Positions 8,552 through 16,648 of a DNA stretch of 64,000 bases are shown here, one piece after another. The stretch is from contig DAOULR010000016.1 of the NCBI GenBank assembly GCA_034419075.1, positions 14,779 to 78,778 on the forward strand, written 5' to 3'. The first letter of the stretch is position 1. Each line of letters opens with the position of its first letter. The notes beneath the pieces were generated by a model, which saw only the letters and a program-made list of their open reading frames with translations, had not been told where the DNA came from and did not search any database. Origin of the DNA: E44-bin88 sp034419075. GTDB taxonomy: Bacteria > Chloroflexota > Dehalococcoidia > Dehalococcoidales > BS750m-G39. The position numbers and the translations under genes are program-made.

Positions 8552-9514
8552 CTATCTTCGAGAGTAAGGCAAATGGATACCTCGTAGCTTGATGACCTTG
8601 GTGTACGAGAACGGTTCTACAGAAGCAATACCACTTATTTCTGGGAGCTCCACATTGACGAAACGATTTGCTGAATCTGCGTTTTCAAAGCGAGCCATTA
8701 CTATAAGATTGTATCTGCCTAACGCCTCCGCAGCGAAGAAGACAGACGATTTTTTGATTATTATGTCTGCGACTTCATGAGCGGATTGCCGCTTTACTAC
8801 AATTCCCAAAAAGACCATGCGACCTTTTCCTAGTGTTTCTAGATTAGGTACTATTTCAAGACTAAATAGCCGTCTATTATACATATTATTAATACGTTTA
8901 CGTATCGCACGTTCTCCTATACCAAGCCTTGCTTTCAGGTTAGCAGTACTGGTGAGCCCATTCTCAGTTAAAATATCAAGTATCGTCCTATCTGTCTCGT
9001 CAATTTGGTAGTTCTTTTCGTTAGTGGCATCTGAATACTGCGCCCATTCAGTGTCCATCCTCTTGAAAGTAGGAGCGGGCCACGAAAAATGGTAGTACTT
9101 TCTAACACAAGTAAACACTAACTTTTCTGTGGCTATAATTCCCTCGATTCCCGTCAATTCCGAGTTGACAAAGAACCCTAGCCTGGCTAAAGAATCAAGA
9201 AGTACCCCTATCCAAATATCATATTGACCCATTGAATGGGCTATGGTGTACACCGGGGCATATTTCAAGAGTTCAGAAGTAACCCTATCCAAGTAGCCAG
9301 ATTCCACTTTTATGCCGATGTGGGCCCACGTTTTGTACCCTAGCGATATAGGGTTAGGCATGGCAATTACAAAAATATCACCCGAAGCTATCATTTTATT
9401 TATCCTCCGGCGTATGGCTTCTGCTCCGATACCGAGGCTGGAAGCTAGGACAGCCGGTTTCTGATACCCTTGGACTTCCAATTCGCGCAGTATTTTGTTG
9501 TCTATCTGGTCCAT
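8552..9514 (-). CDS. Tandem Lrp/AsnC-type transcription regulator
   Basis: The 320-residue protein holds two complete Lrp/AsnC units in one chain. The first helix-turn-helix is at about residues 3-55 (IDNKILRELE, then GIGAEAIRRRINKM) and is followed by an effector-binding-like half to about 160. A second helix-turn-helix at about 168-225 (IDETDRTILDIL, then GIGERAIRKRINNM) has its own C-terminal half. The two recognition helices differ only slightly, so this looks like an internal duplication. It is the only regulator in the catabolic island and is the obvious candidate for control of the divergent promoters at about 10.9 kb. The effector is likely the imported amino compound or a product, which is inference. 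Confidence 0.8.
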   Translation of the reverse strand: MDQIDNKILRELEVQGYQKPAVLASSLGIGAEAIRRRINKMIASGDIFVIAMPNPISLGYKTWAHIGIKVESGYLDRVTSELLKYAPVYTIAHSMGQYDIWIGVLLDSLARLGFFVNSELTGIEGIIATEKLVFTCVRKYYHFSWPAPTFKRMDTEWAQYSDATNEKNYQIDETDRTILDILTENGLTSTANLKARLGIGERAIRKRINNMYNRRLFSLEIVPNLETLGKGRMVFLGIVVKRQSAHEVADIIIKKSSVFFAAEALGRYNLIVMARFENADSANRFVNVELPEISGIASVEPFSYTKVIKLRGIHLPYSRR

Positions 9515-9594
9515 ATTGTTCTTCCTTTGCCCAAATTATCTACCCGACGAATAGGCATCGGTTTCCTCCCACACTATGGGATACCCAGCTTTCA

Positions 9595-10848
9595 TCACAG
9601 GTACACCCCATACTTTTTGGTAAAGTCTGTCATCGCTTTGATATTCTCAGGCTTTGCTTCATCAATTATCGCCCCGGCATCCATGATAAAGCCTCCATCC
9701 CTGCCGACGACATCTATGAGCTTCTTACAGTAATCTTTAACCTCTTGAGGCGTACCTGTAACTAAGAGCGAGTTTGGCACATTTCCTTTGATGCAGGCAA
9801 TCTTGCCCAGGATTTCCTTCGCTTCATGCATATCTACAGCCTCAAAGTGATATATAACCTTTCCCTTAGGTATATCACTAATTACCTCCAGGCGTCCCGA
9901 ACCCCATTTACCCTCAAGTAGTAAATAAGGTGTGAGTCCCTGGTCAATTAATGCCAGCATGACCTTTCTTAGTCCTGGCCAGTAAAAGGTCTTAAACTGC
10001 TCCGGTGACATGAAAGACTCAGGGCACTTGTGGAGAGGAATGATTACTCTGGGATTTCCAGATGTTTTGGCGGCGGATACCGCCATCTGAATCATCCACG
10101 GTGTTACTTTATCAATGGTCTCGAGAAGCTTATCCGGTCTTCTATACATGTCCGTCATTATCCCACGTGTACCCCTGAGGAAATCCCCGACGGTGTCATA
10201 AGGTGCCTGCGTCCCCGAATCAAACATGGACGGAAATCCTAATTCGGTCATTTCCTTGTGAAATGGACCAACGGTGGCCATCCATCTGGAACATTCGCGC
10301 GCCGCTTTCAGAAGGGACTCGATAGCACTAGCAACTTCCGGTGTGCCCATCGCGCCAAGGCTGGGGTATAATCCCATATAATAGGCAAACGTCTGGTGTA
10401 TGGGAGGAAGCTTTTTTAAAGGCTCTAATATTCCAAATATGCGAGGAAAGTAGGTTCTTATCATAAAATCGGAAGGGTCTTCAAGGAAGGCATCGTATTC
10501 CTCGGCCTTCATGTATTCCTCTTCAACGAACTGGAATGAATAGTTGGGGTTAACTCCATGCCCAGGCCACCTGAGTTGCTTATAGTCAAGGAGCTCAAAG
10601 GTGGGACCTGTATTAGTATAACGCAGCGGCGTAATCATGTCCCACTGGAAGTCCAAGCATGTTTGCCTCCATGCCATATAGGCTTTGTCGTAATCATACA
10701 TTGCCTCTTTGAGAGTCATCCCAGCATATTTGGCGGGAAAAAAACCCACAAATGGCGCAATAGGAACCCTGTCTGGCACCTTCAACTGGACAGCATCACT
10801 GACCCTCTTTTCCCTTTCTTGGTATAGTTCTTCAGGTGCTTTCTCCAT
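9595..10848 (-). CDS. Uroporphyrinogen decarboxylase-family methyltransferase
   Basis: A 417-residue member of the URO-D superfamily, longer than haem-pathway HemE (about 350) and not near haem genes. RVPIAPFVGFFP near the N-terminus and the C-terminal barrel segments fit the group of corrinoid-linked methyltransferases. At the strand where MtaA-like enzymes have a zinc H-x-C the sequence is LLLEGKW. A separate H-K-C occurs slightly earlier (PLHKC, about residue 283), so zinc binding is uncertain. It is the first gene of the leftward arm. The corrinoid protein and a second UroD homologue lie in the rightward arm. It may demethylate the substrate. The direction of transfer is not readable from sequence. 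Confidence 0.75.
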   Translation of the reverse strand: MEKAPEELYQEREKRVSDAVQLKVPDRVPIAPFVGFFPAKYAGMTLKEAMYDYDKAYMAWRQTCLDFQWDMITPLRYTNTGPTFELLDYKQLRWPGHGVNPNYSFQFVEEEYMKAEEYDAFLEDPSDFMIRTYFPRIFGILEPLKKLPPIHQTFAYYMGLYPSLGAMGTPEVASAIESLLKAARECSRWMATVGPFHKEMTELGFPSMFDSGTQAPYDTVGDFLRGTRGIMTDMYRRPDKLLETIDKVTPWMIQMAVSAAKTSGNPRVIIPLHKCPESFMSPEQFKTFYWPGLRKVMLALIDQGLTPYLLLEGKWGSGRLEVISDIPKGKVIYHFEAVDMHEAKEILGKIACIKGNVPNSLLVTGTPQEVKDYCKKLIDVVGRDGGFIMDAGAIIDEAKPENIKAMTDFTKKYGVYL

Positions 10849-10883
10849 TTTTTACCTTTTCATCTCCTATTTTGACCCAAATC

Positions 10884-10912
10884 ATCCTATCAGAAAGACA
10901 CGAAATTGTCAA
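10884..10912 (-). promoter_or_regulatory. Leftward promoter of the UroD-first catabolic arm
   Basis: On the minus strand TTGACA (10907-10912) and TAGGAT (10884-10889) are 17 bases apart, in front of the gene starting at 10848. The -35 box lies inside an inverted repeat shared with the rightward promoter. Assigned from consensus match only. Confidence 0.5.
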
Positions 10913-10928
10913 TATACCTCTTGACAAT
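10905..10928. promoter_or_regulatory. Perfect inverted repeat overlapping both divergent -35 boxes (candidate operator)
   Basis: ATTGTCAA (10905-10912) and TTGACAAT (10921-10928) are perfect inverted arms separated by 8 bases. Each arm contains a TTGACA reading outward. A dimeric regulator bound here would cover both -35 elements and control both arms together. The tandem Lrp-type regulator at 8552-9514 is the natural candidate, although this pairing is unproven. Confidence 0.5.
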
Positions 10929-10949
10929 AGGAAAAATGTATGCTAATTT
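10921..10949 (+). promoter_or_regulatory. Rightward promoter of the transporter/corrinoid arm
   Basis: TTGACA (10921-10926), a 17-base spacer and TAATTT (10944-10949) precede the binding-protein gene at 11148. This leaves a leader of almost 200 bases, AT-rich, with no convincing riboswitch or terminator seen. The perfect -35 box and spacing support it. The -10 is weaker. Confidence 0.5.
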
Positions 10950-11147
10950 ACAAATTACTTACCAATATCATATTTTTTTAAGCTATTTAGTGGAATATAG
11001 TCATATACTTAGCTGCCGTATTGTGTGTTACGTCACGGTCATCAGGTCAAGATTGCATTTACCAAGGTGCAAGGGGAGGGATGAACATGAACAAATTTTA
11101 GGAAAGATGGTTAAATAAACATCAACAAATTTCAGTAAGGAGGAAAG

Positions 11148-12338
11148 ATGAAAACGAGAACGTTAACCATAGTATTTGCGATTTTGAGTATAATAGTAAT
11201 TATGTCCACTTTTAGCATGCTGGGTTGCGGTGGTGAGCCCGAAGCCGTTGTTGAAGAGTGGAATATCCCTCTAATAGTACCTGTAACCGGTTATGCGGCA
11301 CAATTTGGCCTTGATGCAGAATGGGGGGCTGAGCGTGCAATGGAGGAGATAAACGATGCTGGCGGCATCAGAGGATTGCCGCTCAAGTTGACCTTGTATG
11401 ATTCAGCTTTCGACCCCACCAAAACAGTCCAAGTTATGGCCCAGGCACTTGAGAATAACCCGTTGGTAATCCTTGGGCCAATGGGTGCCTTCGAGGTGCA
11501 ATCGTGCAAAGACCTGGTCATCGGCCAGGGCATTCCTATATTCACCGACCTCTCCTTTCCGTCAATGCGCGATGAATTTTCACCCTGGGGTTTCTCTCTT
11601 TACGCCGATTGGGATAATGCAAACACCCTAGCTATAGGGGAATGGCTCAGGCTTAATCCAGACATCAAATCTGTGGCTTTAGCCCTTGTTGCAGGAGAAA
11701 CATCCCATCTCCAGAGCATTGCGGTTGCAGAGAGAGAACTTGCAGCCCTGGGTATAGAAGTGAAAGGCAGGGTTGAGGTTTCTTGGGGTGGTCTAGACGC
11801 AGGAGCCGCGGCAGTAAAGGCTTTAGGCCTAAACGCTGACGGGTACTATAGTGCTCTTAACGGAGTTGAACAAGCTATGTTCATTAAAGCTCTGTACGAG
11901 CGAGGTATGACTGAAGGAAGGCGGATAGTCTCTGGTGGAGCCTGTATCTCAGTGCCATTCTTTGAAATAGGTGCAGGATACTTGGAGGATACATATGTTT
12001 GGAATTCCTACGATATGGATTACCAAGGTGACCGTTGGCAGACTTATGTCGGAGCCTATAAGACTGACCATGACGGTGGATTGCCATACTCCATAGCTAT
12101 TGGCGACTACTATGAGGCTGTCTATGCCATAAAAACGGCCATTGAAAATCTAGGGATAACCGGTGACCCGAACAGGCTTGCCGAGGAGAGATTGGCGATA
12201 AGAGACTATCTCCGAAATTCAGATGGTATTCCTGGTCTCCAGGGTGAGTGGGGCTATACGGATGGCCTAAAAGATTCCCCACTATACATGTTCCAAATAA
12301 AGGACAACGAAGTGGTGTTGATTAGCCAGTTTCGCTAA
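11148..12338 (+). CDS. ABC transporter substrate-binding lipoprotein (LivJ/LivK type)
   Basis: 396 residues with a lipoprotein signal peptide: a charged start, a hydrophobic stretch, and the lipobox SMLGC with Cys27 as the lipidated residue. The mature part follows the periplasmic-binding-protein type I fold used by branched-chain amino acid and amide binding proteins (IPLIVPVTGYAAQFG opening, EINDAGGIRG, then TLYDSAFDPTKTVQ). It is anchored outside the membrane and would deliver ligand to the LivHM permease encoded downstream. AAGGAGG precedes the ATG. Liv-type proteins bind many amino compounds, so leucine specificity should not be assumed. Confidence 0.88.
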   Translation: MKTRTLTIVFAILSIIVIMSTFSMLGCGGEPEAVVEEWNIPLIVPVTGYAAQFGLDAEWGAERAMEEINDAGGIRGLPLKLTLYDSAFDPTKTVQVMAQALENNPLVILGPMGAFEVQSCKDLVIGQGIPIFTDLSFPSMRDEFSPWGFSLYADWDNANTLAIGEWLRLNPDIKSVALALVAGETSHLQSIAVAERELAALGIEVKGRVEVSWGGLDAGAAAVKALGLNADGYYSALNGVEQAMFIKALYERGMTEGRRIVSGGACISVPFFEIGAGYLEDTYVWNSYDMDYQGDRWQTYVGAYKTDHDGGLPYSIAIGDYYEAVYAIKTAIENLGITGDPNRLAEERLAIRDYLRNSDGIPGLQGEWGYTDGLKDSPLYMFQIKDNEVVLISQFR

Positions 12339-12441
12339 AGAACCAGAAGTTGGAATTGAAAGAAATGTTATGCGAGGGGCACTGGCACTAAACACTCTCT
12401 CGTCAGTGCTAGTGCCCCGGTTAAAAGGGAGGGGATTCAAT

Positions 12442-13083
12442 ATGCTTGACCTTAGGAAGATAGCCGAGAGTGTGATTGCCATGGACGTTGGCACGACTGA
12501 GGAACTGACCAAGGCTGCCCTAAAAGCAAAGATACCCGCTGAGGAAATATTGAAAAACGGGCTCATTGCTGGAATGGAGGTGGTGGGCAGACATTTTCGG
12601 GATGGTGAACTCTTCATGCCGGAGGTATTAATGTCCGGAGAAGCCATGAAAGCAGCTATGAAATTGCTTAAACCGTTGTTGACCAAAGAGGGTGCCATTA
12701 AACGTTTTGTCGGCAAGGCGGCGATAGGCACTGTTGAGGGTGACATTCACGACATCGGCAAGAACCTCGTCATTATGATGCTTGAAGGGAATGGGTGGGA
12801 AGTTATCGACCTAGGGGTTGACATCTCTCCCGAAGAATTCTGCCAAGCAGTGAGGGAGAACGACTTTCAGGTTCTGGGGCTGTCGGCTCTGCTCACGTCA
12901 ACGATGGTCGCCCAGGCGCAAACCATAGAAGCGCTAAAAGCCGCAGGATTAAGGAACAAGGTCAAGGTAGCCATTGGCGGCGCCCCTGTAAACCAGGCCT
13001 TCGCTGACCAGATTGGCGCTGATGCTTATGCTGCCAATGCCGGAGAGGCAGCCGCCAAGTTCAATGAACTGATAGGCAAGTGA
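12442..13083 (+). CDS. Corrinoid (cobalamin-binding) methyl-carrier protein
   Basis: 213 residues with a four-helix B12-binding cap (about 1-85) and a Rossmann-like B12 domain. DIHDIG at 101-106 supplies His103, the lower axial cobalt ligand. LSALLTST and GGAPVN follow as expected for MtaC/MtbC/MtmC-type methyl carriers. I chose the ATG at 12442, preceded by AAGGGAGGGG, over an in-frame ATG 24 codons earlier, because homology begins at LRKIAESV. It lies between the binding protein and a UroD-family methyltransferase, so it should cycle between Co(I) and methyl-Co(III) for the two UroD homologues. No reductive activase (RamA-like) gene is visible in the window. Confidence 0.88.
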   Translation: MLDLRKIAESVIAMDVGTTEELTKAALKAKIPAEEILKNGLIAGMEVVGRHFRDGELFMPEVLMSGEAMKAAMKLLKPLLTKEGAIKRFVGKAAIGTVEGDIHDIGKNLVIMMLEGNGWEVIDLGVDISPEEFCQAVRENDFQVLGLSALLTSTMVAQAQTIEALKAAGLRNKVKVAIGGAPVNQAFADQIGADAYAANAGEAAAKFNELIGK

Positions 13084-13133
13084 TATGGTTAGCTAATAGC
13101 CCGAGAAAGCTATCGTTATTTTGGAGGCAGAAT

Positions 13134-14174
13134 ATGAGCGAAATGACTGGTACCGAGCGTATGTTGAAGGTGATGCGACTACAGGAGCCAGACAGGGTTC
13201 CCCATTTTGAGCTCTATCTTGACCCTTCGGTGGGGCAGGCGATACTCCCGGGAAGTTCATTCTTTGACTGGGTTGAATACTTTGATTGGGATGGAATGCT
13301 GGCATGGATTGGTGAGTTGTCCAAGCCTGTGGACGAGTCAGGGAAACGTTTTCTGTCAGAATGGGGCTACATTGAGAGGGCGGCAGGAACGCAGCGCCCC
13401 CTTCCTACTGAGCCGCCAGTGAAGTCGGAGAAAGACCTTAAGACCTGGAGCCCACCCGACCCGGACAATCCGAAGAGATACGAGGCTGTAAAGGAGGAGG
13501 TAAGAAGGTATAAGGGACAGAGAGCCATTATTGGCATTAGCCTCGACCCTTTCGAGATGGCTAGCTATGTGCGTGGCACCGCCGACTTTTACATGGACCT
13601 CGTTCGCAATCCGGATTTCGCAGACCGCTTGACTGGCATAATCCGCGACCACTACATCAAAGAGATGAGGAATGCCGTTGAGCTTGGGGTGGACATATGG
13701 TATTTCGGTGCACTCTATGTCGGTAAGGAAGGGCCCTTGATTTCCCGGGAACTCATTGCCAAGCATGTCATGCCTTTTTTGAAATCCCTGGTTGATGAAG
13801 CCCATCGCCTGGGTGTCCCTGTTATATACCACCTTGACGGAAACATCCTGCCGATAATTGACCTTATTCTAGATACTGGCATTAATGCTTTGCACCCGAT
13901 TGACCGGTTAGCTGGGCTGGACCTTGGTGAGATGAAAAAGAACTATGGACACCGTGTCTGTCTGATGGGAAACATCGATTGCGGTTCAACCCTTATACAT
14001 GGCACGGTGGACGAGGTGCGAGACGAGGTAAAGAGATGCATCCGACAGGCAGCAATAGGTGGAGGCTATATTTGTAAGTCCAGCAACACAATTCAGTACG
14101 GAACCAAGCCGGAAAACTATGAAGCCATGGTCAAGGCTATTCACAAGTATGGCAAATACCCAATATCGCTTTAG
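13134..14174 (+). CDS. Uroporphyrinogen decarboxylase-family (MtaA/CmuA-like) methyltransferase
   Basis: 346 residues, the usual length for corrinoid-linked UroD-family methyltransferases. The start TGTERMLKVMRLQEPDRVPHFELYL is typical. The zinc motif H-x-C of MtaA/MtbA is replaced by YHLDGN near residue 239, a variant seen in O-demethylase-associated relatives. CLMGNIDC follows. The ATG at 13134 has GGAGG upstream and is preferred over a GTG 18 codons earlier that overlaps the corrinoid gene. Immediately downstream of the corrinoid gene, it probably moves methyl groups between substrate or tetrahydrofolate and the corrinoid. A haem role is unlikely. Confidence 0.78.
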   Translation: MSEMTGTERMLKVMRLQEPDRVPHFELYLDPSVGQAILPGSSFFDWVEYFDWDGMLAWIGELSKPVDESGKRFLSEWGYIERAAGTQRPLPTEPPVKSEKDLKTWSPPDPDNPKRYEAVKEEVRRYKGQRAIIGISLDPFEMASYVRGTADFYMDLVRNPDFADRLTGIIRDHYIKEMRNAVELGVDIWYFGALYVGKEGPLISRELIAKHVMPFLKSLVDEAHRLGVPVIYHLDGNILPIIDLILDTGINALHPIDRLAGLDLGEMKKNYGHRVCLMGNIDCGSTLIHGTVDEVRDEVKRCIRQAAIGGGYICKSSNTIQYGTKPENYEAMVKAIHKYGKYPISL

Positions 14175-14231
14175 ACGCTGGACGACACTACGATACGAAT
14201 TATAATCGGTCTTTTAGAAGGAGGTTATTGA

Positions 14232-15059
14232 ATGGCAGGAAAGCCTGGGAGTGCCGAGAATCACCGCTTGACGGTGGCACTTACATTTGATTTTGATGTC
14301 GAATCTGTCTTTACGGGTATGTTTGGTGCTGGTGGGATGGAATCGCGAGGAATATACGGTGCGCGGGAAGGTATGCCAAGGATTCTAAAATTGTTAAGTA
14401 AGTACGAATTACCGGCAACGTTTTTCGTCCCGGGCTATACTGCCGACCACTACCCGAATATCGTGCGTTCTATTGCGGCCGATGCACATGAAATAGCCCA
14501 TCACACTTATTCACACAGGCCATCGCCCGCTCTGAAGCCTGAGGAAGAAAAGGCTGAGATAGTGAGAGGACTGGAAGCTTTGGAACGGGTAGTAGGTATA
14601 AAGCCGCGCGGTTACCGCGCAGCAGCTATGGGTCTTTTTGATGTGACAATTGAACTCCTGCTTGAGTATGGTTTTGAATATGATGCTAGTGAGATGGGAG
14701 CCGACCGCCCTTACTGGCTGGAATATAAAGGGAAACGCACCAATATTGTTGAATTACCTTCATCGCCACAACTAGCCGATACTACCCACTTCCTCTTCAT
14801 GTTTCCACCACACTATATGACGGGGCTGAGCGCGCCGTCTAAAGTCGAGGAGATATGGCGTGAGGATTTCGAAGGTGCTTACGAAGAGGGGGGTGATATC
14901 TACTTTATGTTGATAATGCATCCTTTCGTCATAGGTCGCCTTCACCGGATGCGGATGCTGGAGAGATTTATTGTCTATATGTTAGAGCATGATGGTGTCT
15001 GGTTTGCCCGGATGGGTGAGGTAGCCGATGATTTCCGGAAACGGCAGAAATTGGGCTGA
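14232..15059 (+). CDS. NodB-type polysaccharide deacetylase-family hydrolase
   Basis: 275 residues of the carbohydrate esterase 4 fold. The catalytic metal motifs are TFDFD (Asp20, Asp22) and HHTYSH (His91, His95), and ATFFVPGY and GYRAAAMG are also recognisable. There is no signal peptide, so it is cytoplasmic. It resembles the HpPgdA/PuuE group, which includes amide- and ring-opening hydrolases as well as deacetylases. AAGGAGG precedes the ATG. Between the methyltransferase and the Liv transporter it may hydrolyse a C-N bond of the imported compound rather than act on a polysaccharide. Confidence 0.82.
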   Translation: MAGKPGSAENHRLTVALTFDFDVESVFTGMFGAGGMESRGIYGAREGMPRILKLLSKYELPATFFVPGYTADHYPNIVRSIAADAHEIAHHTYSHRPSPALKPEEEKAEIVRGLEALERVVGIKPRGYRAAAMGLFDVTIELLLEYGFEYDASEMGADRPYWLEYKGKRTNIVELPSSPQLADTTHFLFMFPPHYMTGLSAPSKVEEIWREDFEGAYEEGGDIYFMLIMHPFVIGRLHRMRMLERFIVYMLEHDGVWFARMGEVADDFRKRQKLG

Positions 15060-15072
15060 TTTCCTGCCGTAG

Positions 15073-15103
15073 TTGTCTGAAGGTAAGATTATTAGGGTAT
15101 AAA
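15073..15103 (+). promoter_or_regulatory. Weak promoter candidate before livG
   Basis: TTGTCT (15073-15078) and TATAAA (15098-15103) are 19 bases apart in the only sizeable gap of the rightward arm. Spacing is long, so the call is weak. A 12-base tandem repeat (AGGATACTAATC, 15111-15133) lies just after it. Confidence 0.25.
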
Positions 15104-15149
15104 AAACTGCAGGATACTAATCAGGATACTAATATAGTAATTTGAGGTC

Positions 15150-15914
15150 ATGAGCATACTTTCAACTTCAGGATTGAGCAAGCATTTTGCTGGCATTCAT
15201 GCTCTCGATAAATTAAATATCACTGTCGAAGAAGGCCAGATCCATGGTCTTATTGGCCCGAATGGATCTGGAAAAACGACGTTCTTTAATGTGGTTTCCG
15301 GGGTGCTGCCGGCTACAGAAGGAAAGATTTACTTCGGTTCTGCAGATATCACTAACTTCAGTTCTCATGTTGTCACCAAGATGGGTATCGGACGCACCTT
15401 CCAGAGAGCAATTCTTATGCCGATGATGAGTTGCCTGGAGAATGTGATGGCAGGAATGTACTGTCGCACTAAGGCAAATATATTAGGTACATTCTTCCGT
15501 TTACCTTTTTCTCACTCGGCACAAGAAACCGAAATGAAACGGCGAGCGATGGAGCTTTTGCAGTTTGTTGGTCTGGCAGACTCTGCTGAGCGCTGGAGCA
15601 ATGAGCTAGTATGGATAGAGAACCAGCTCCTGCAAATAGCTCGTGCCCTAGCTACCGAGCCCAAGCTCCTATTACTTGATGAGCCCACGGCGGGGATGGG
15701 ACCTGATGAAACCGAAAGGGTTGACAGGTTAATCCAGCAAATACGGGACAACATGGGTATAACAGTTATTTTAGTGGCCCATGATGTCAAGCTAGTCATG
15801 GGAATCTCAGATTGGGTTACGGTTATAAGTTTTGGCAAGAAGATCGCTGAAGGGACGCCGAAACAAGTGCAAAACGACCCTGCGGTTTTGGAGGCTTATC
15901 TTGGTCAAGAATAG
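15150..15914 (+). CDS. livG: Branched-chain amino acid-type ABC transporter ATPase LivG
   Basis: 254 residues. Walker A is GPNGSGKT (36-43), Walker B LLLLDEPTAGM (Asp177, Glu178), and the switch histidine sits in VAHD. It should power import with LivF, LivH and LivM. The ABC signature is unusual: where LSYGxQ is expected the sequence is LVWIEN (153-158), lacking both the Ser and the Gly that contact ATP. This may be a subfamily trait, with one composite ATP site relying on LivF, whose LSGGEQ is intact. The gene overlaps livF by 14 bases. Confidence 0.88.
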   Translation: MSILSTSGLSKHFAGIHALDKLNITVEEGQIHGLIGPNGSGKTTFFNVVSGVLPATEGKIYFGSADITNFSSHVVTKMGIGRTFQRAILMPMMSCLENVMAGMYCRTKANILGTFFRLPFSHSAQETEMKRRAMELLQFVGLADSAERWSNELVWIENQLLQIARALATEPKLLLLDEPTAGMGPDETERVDRLIQQIRDNMGITVILVAHDVKLVMGISDWVTVISFGKKIAEGTPKQVQNDPAVLEAYLGQE

Positions 15915-16626
15915 GGGAAGTATCCTCAAGGTTGAGGATCTTTCCGTGTCTTATGGGCATGTTTGTGCCATTAAGCAGGCTAACCTAGAAATTAACGATG
16001 GTGAGCTTGTCGCTCTTATTGGGGCCAATGGTGCTGGAAAATCGACTCTTATAGGGGCTGTGCTCGGTATTACTCGTGCCAGTAGCGGTACCATCTGGTT
16101 CATGGGACGGGATATCACGCGGAAATCAACTGACAGTATCGTTGCCTCTGGCATATCTGCAGTCCCTGAAGGACGTGGGATTTTGCCAATGATGTCGGTG
16201 ATGGAGAATTTACAATTGGGGGCTTTTCATCTCAAAGGTGATATCAATAAGCACTTAAATCAGGTGTTTGACCGATTCCCAGTTTTAGCTAAGCGGAAGA
16301 ACCAGCTGGCAGGAACTTTAAGCGGTGGAGAACAACAGATGTTAGCCATCGGCCGAGCGTTGATGGGATCCCCTAAGCTACTGCTGATGGATGAACCCTC
16401 TCTAGGACTAGCGCCATTGGTAGTAATTGAACTCTTTCATATAGTGGAAGACCTAAATAAGGAGGGGTACACTATACTTTTATCCGAACAGAACGCCCAG
16501 AAGGCATTACAATTTGCTGACAGAGCTTATGTTTTCGAAGTCGGTCGTATTGTGCTCGAGGGCACTGCTCAAGAGCTAGCCAGTAATCCGAAAGTGCGTC
16601 AAGCTTATCTAGGCGGCGCTGATTAA
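15901..16626 (+). CDS. livF: Branched-chain amino acid-type ABC transporter ATPase LivF
   Basis: 241 residues from a TTG start at 15901, which has GGAGG six bases upstream and overlaps the end of livG by 14 bases. An ATG further upstream in the same frame would add 23 residues of livG-overlapping sequence without homology. Walker A is GANGAGKS, the signature LSGGEQQM is intact, and Walker B is LLLMDEPSLGLAP. It pairs with LivG at the cytoplasmic face of the LivHM permease. Confidence 0.88.
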   Translation: MVKNRGSILKVEDLSVSYGHVCAIKQANLEINDGELVALIGANGAGKSTLIGAVLGITRASSGTIWFMGRDITRKSTDSIVASGISAVPEGRGILPMMSVMENLQLGAFHLKGDINKHLNQVFDRFPVLAKRKNQLAGTLSGGEQQMLAIGRALMGSPKLLLMDEPSLGLAPLVVIELFHIVEDLNKEGYTILLSEQNAQKALQFADRAYVFEVGRIVLEGTAQELASNPKVRQAYLGGAD

Positions 16627-16648
16627 CTTTTTTACGAGAGAAGATTTT

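Noticed and set aside
9595..10848. HemE, uroporphyrinogen decarboxylase
   Set aside because: Length, divergence from HemE and proximity of a corrinoid protein gene favour a methyltransferase.
10906..11118. A 70-codon plus-strand frame in the divergent promoter region
   Set aside because: AT-rich, with no ribosome site, and it covers the promoters. No homology was recognised.
15111..15133. Tandem AGGATACTAATC repeat as a CRISPR or operator array
   Set aside because: Only about two 12-base copies, no spacers and no cas genes.
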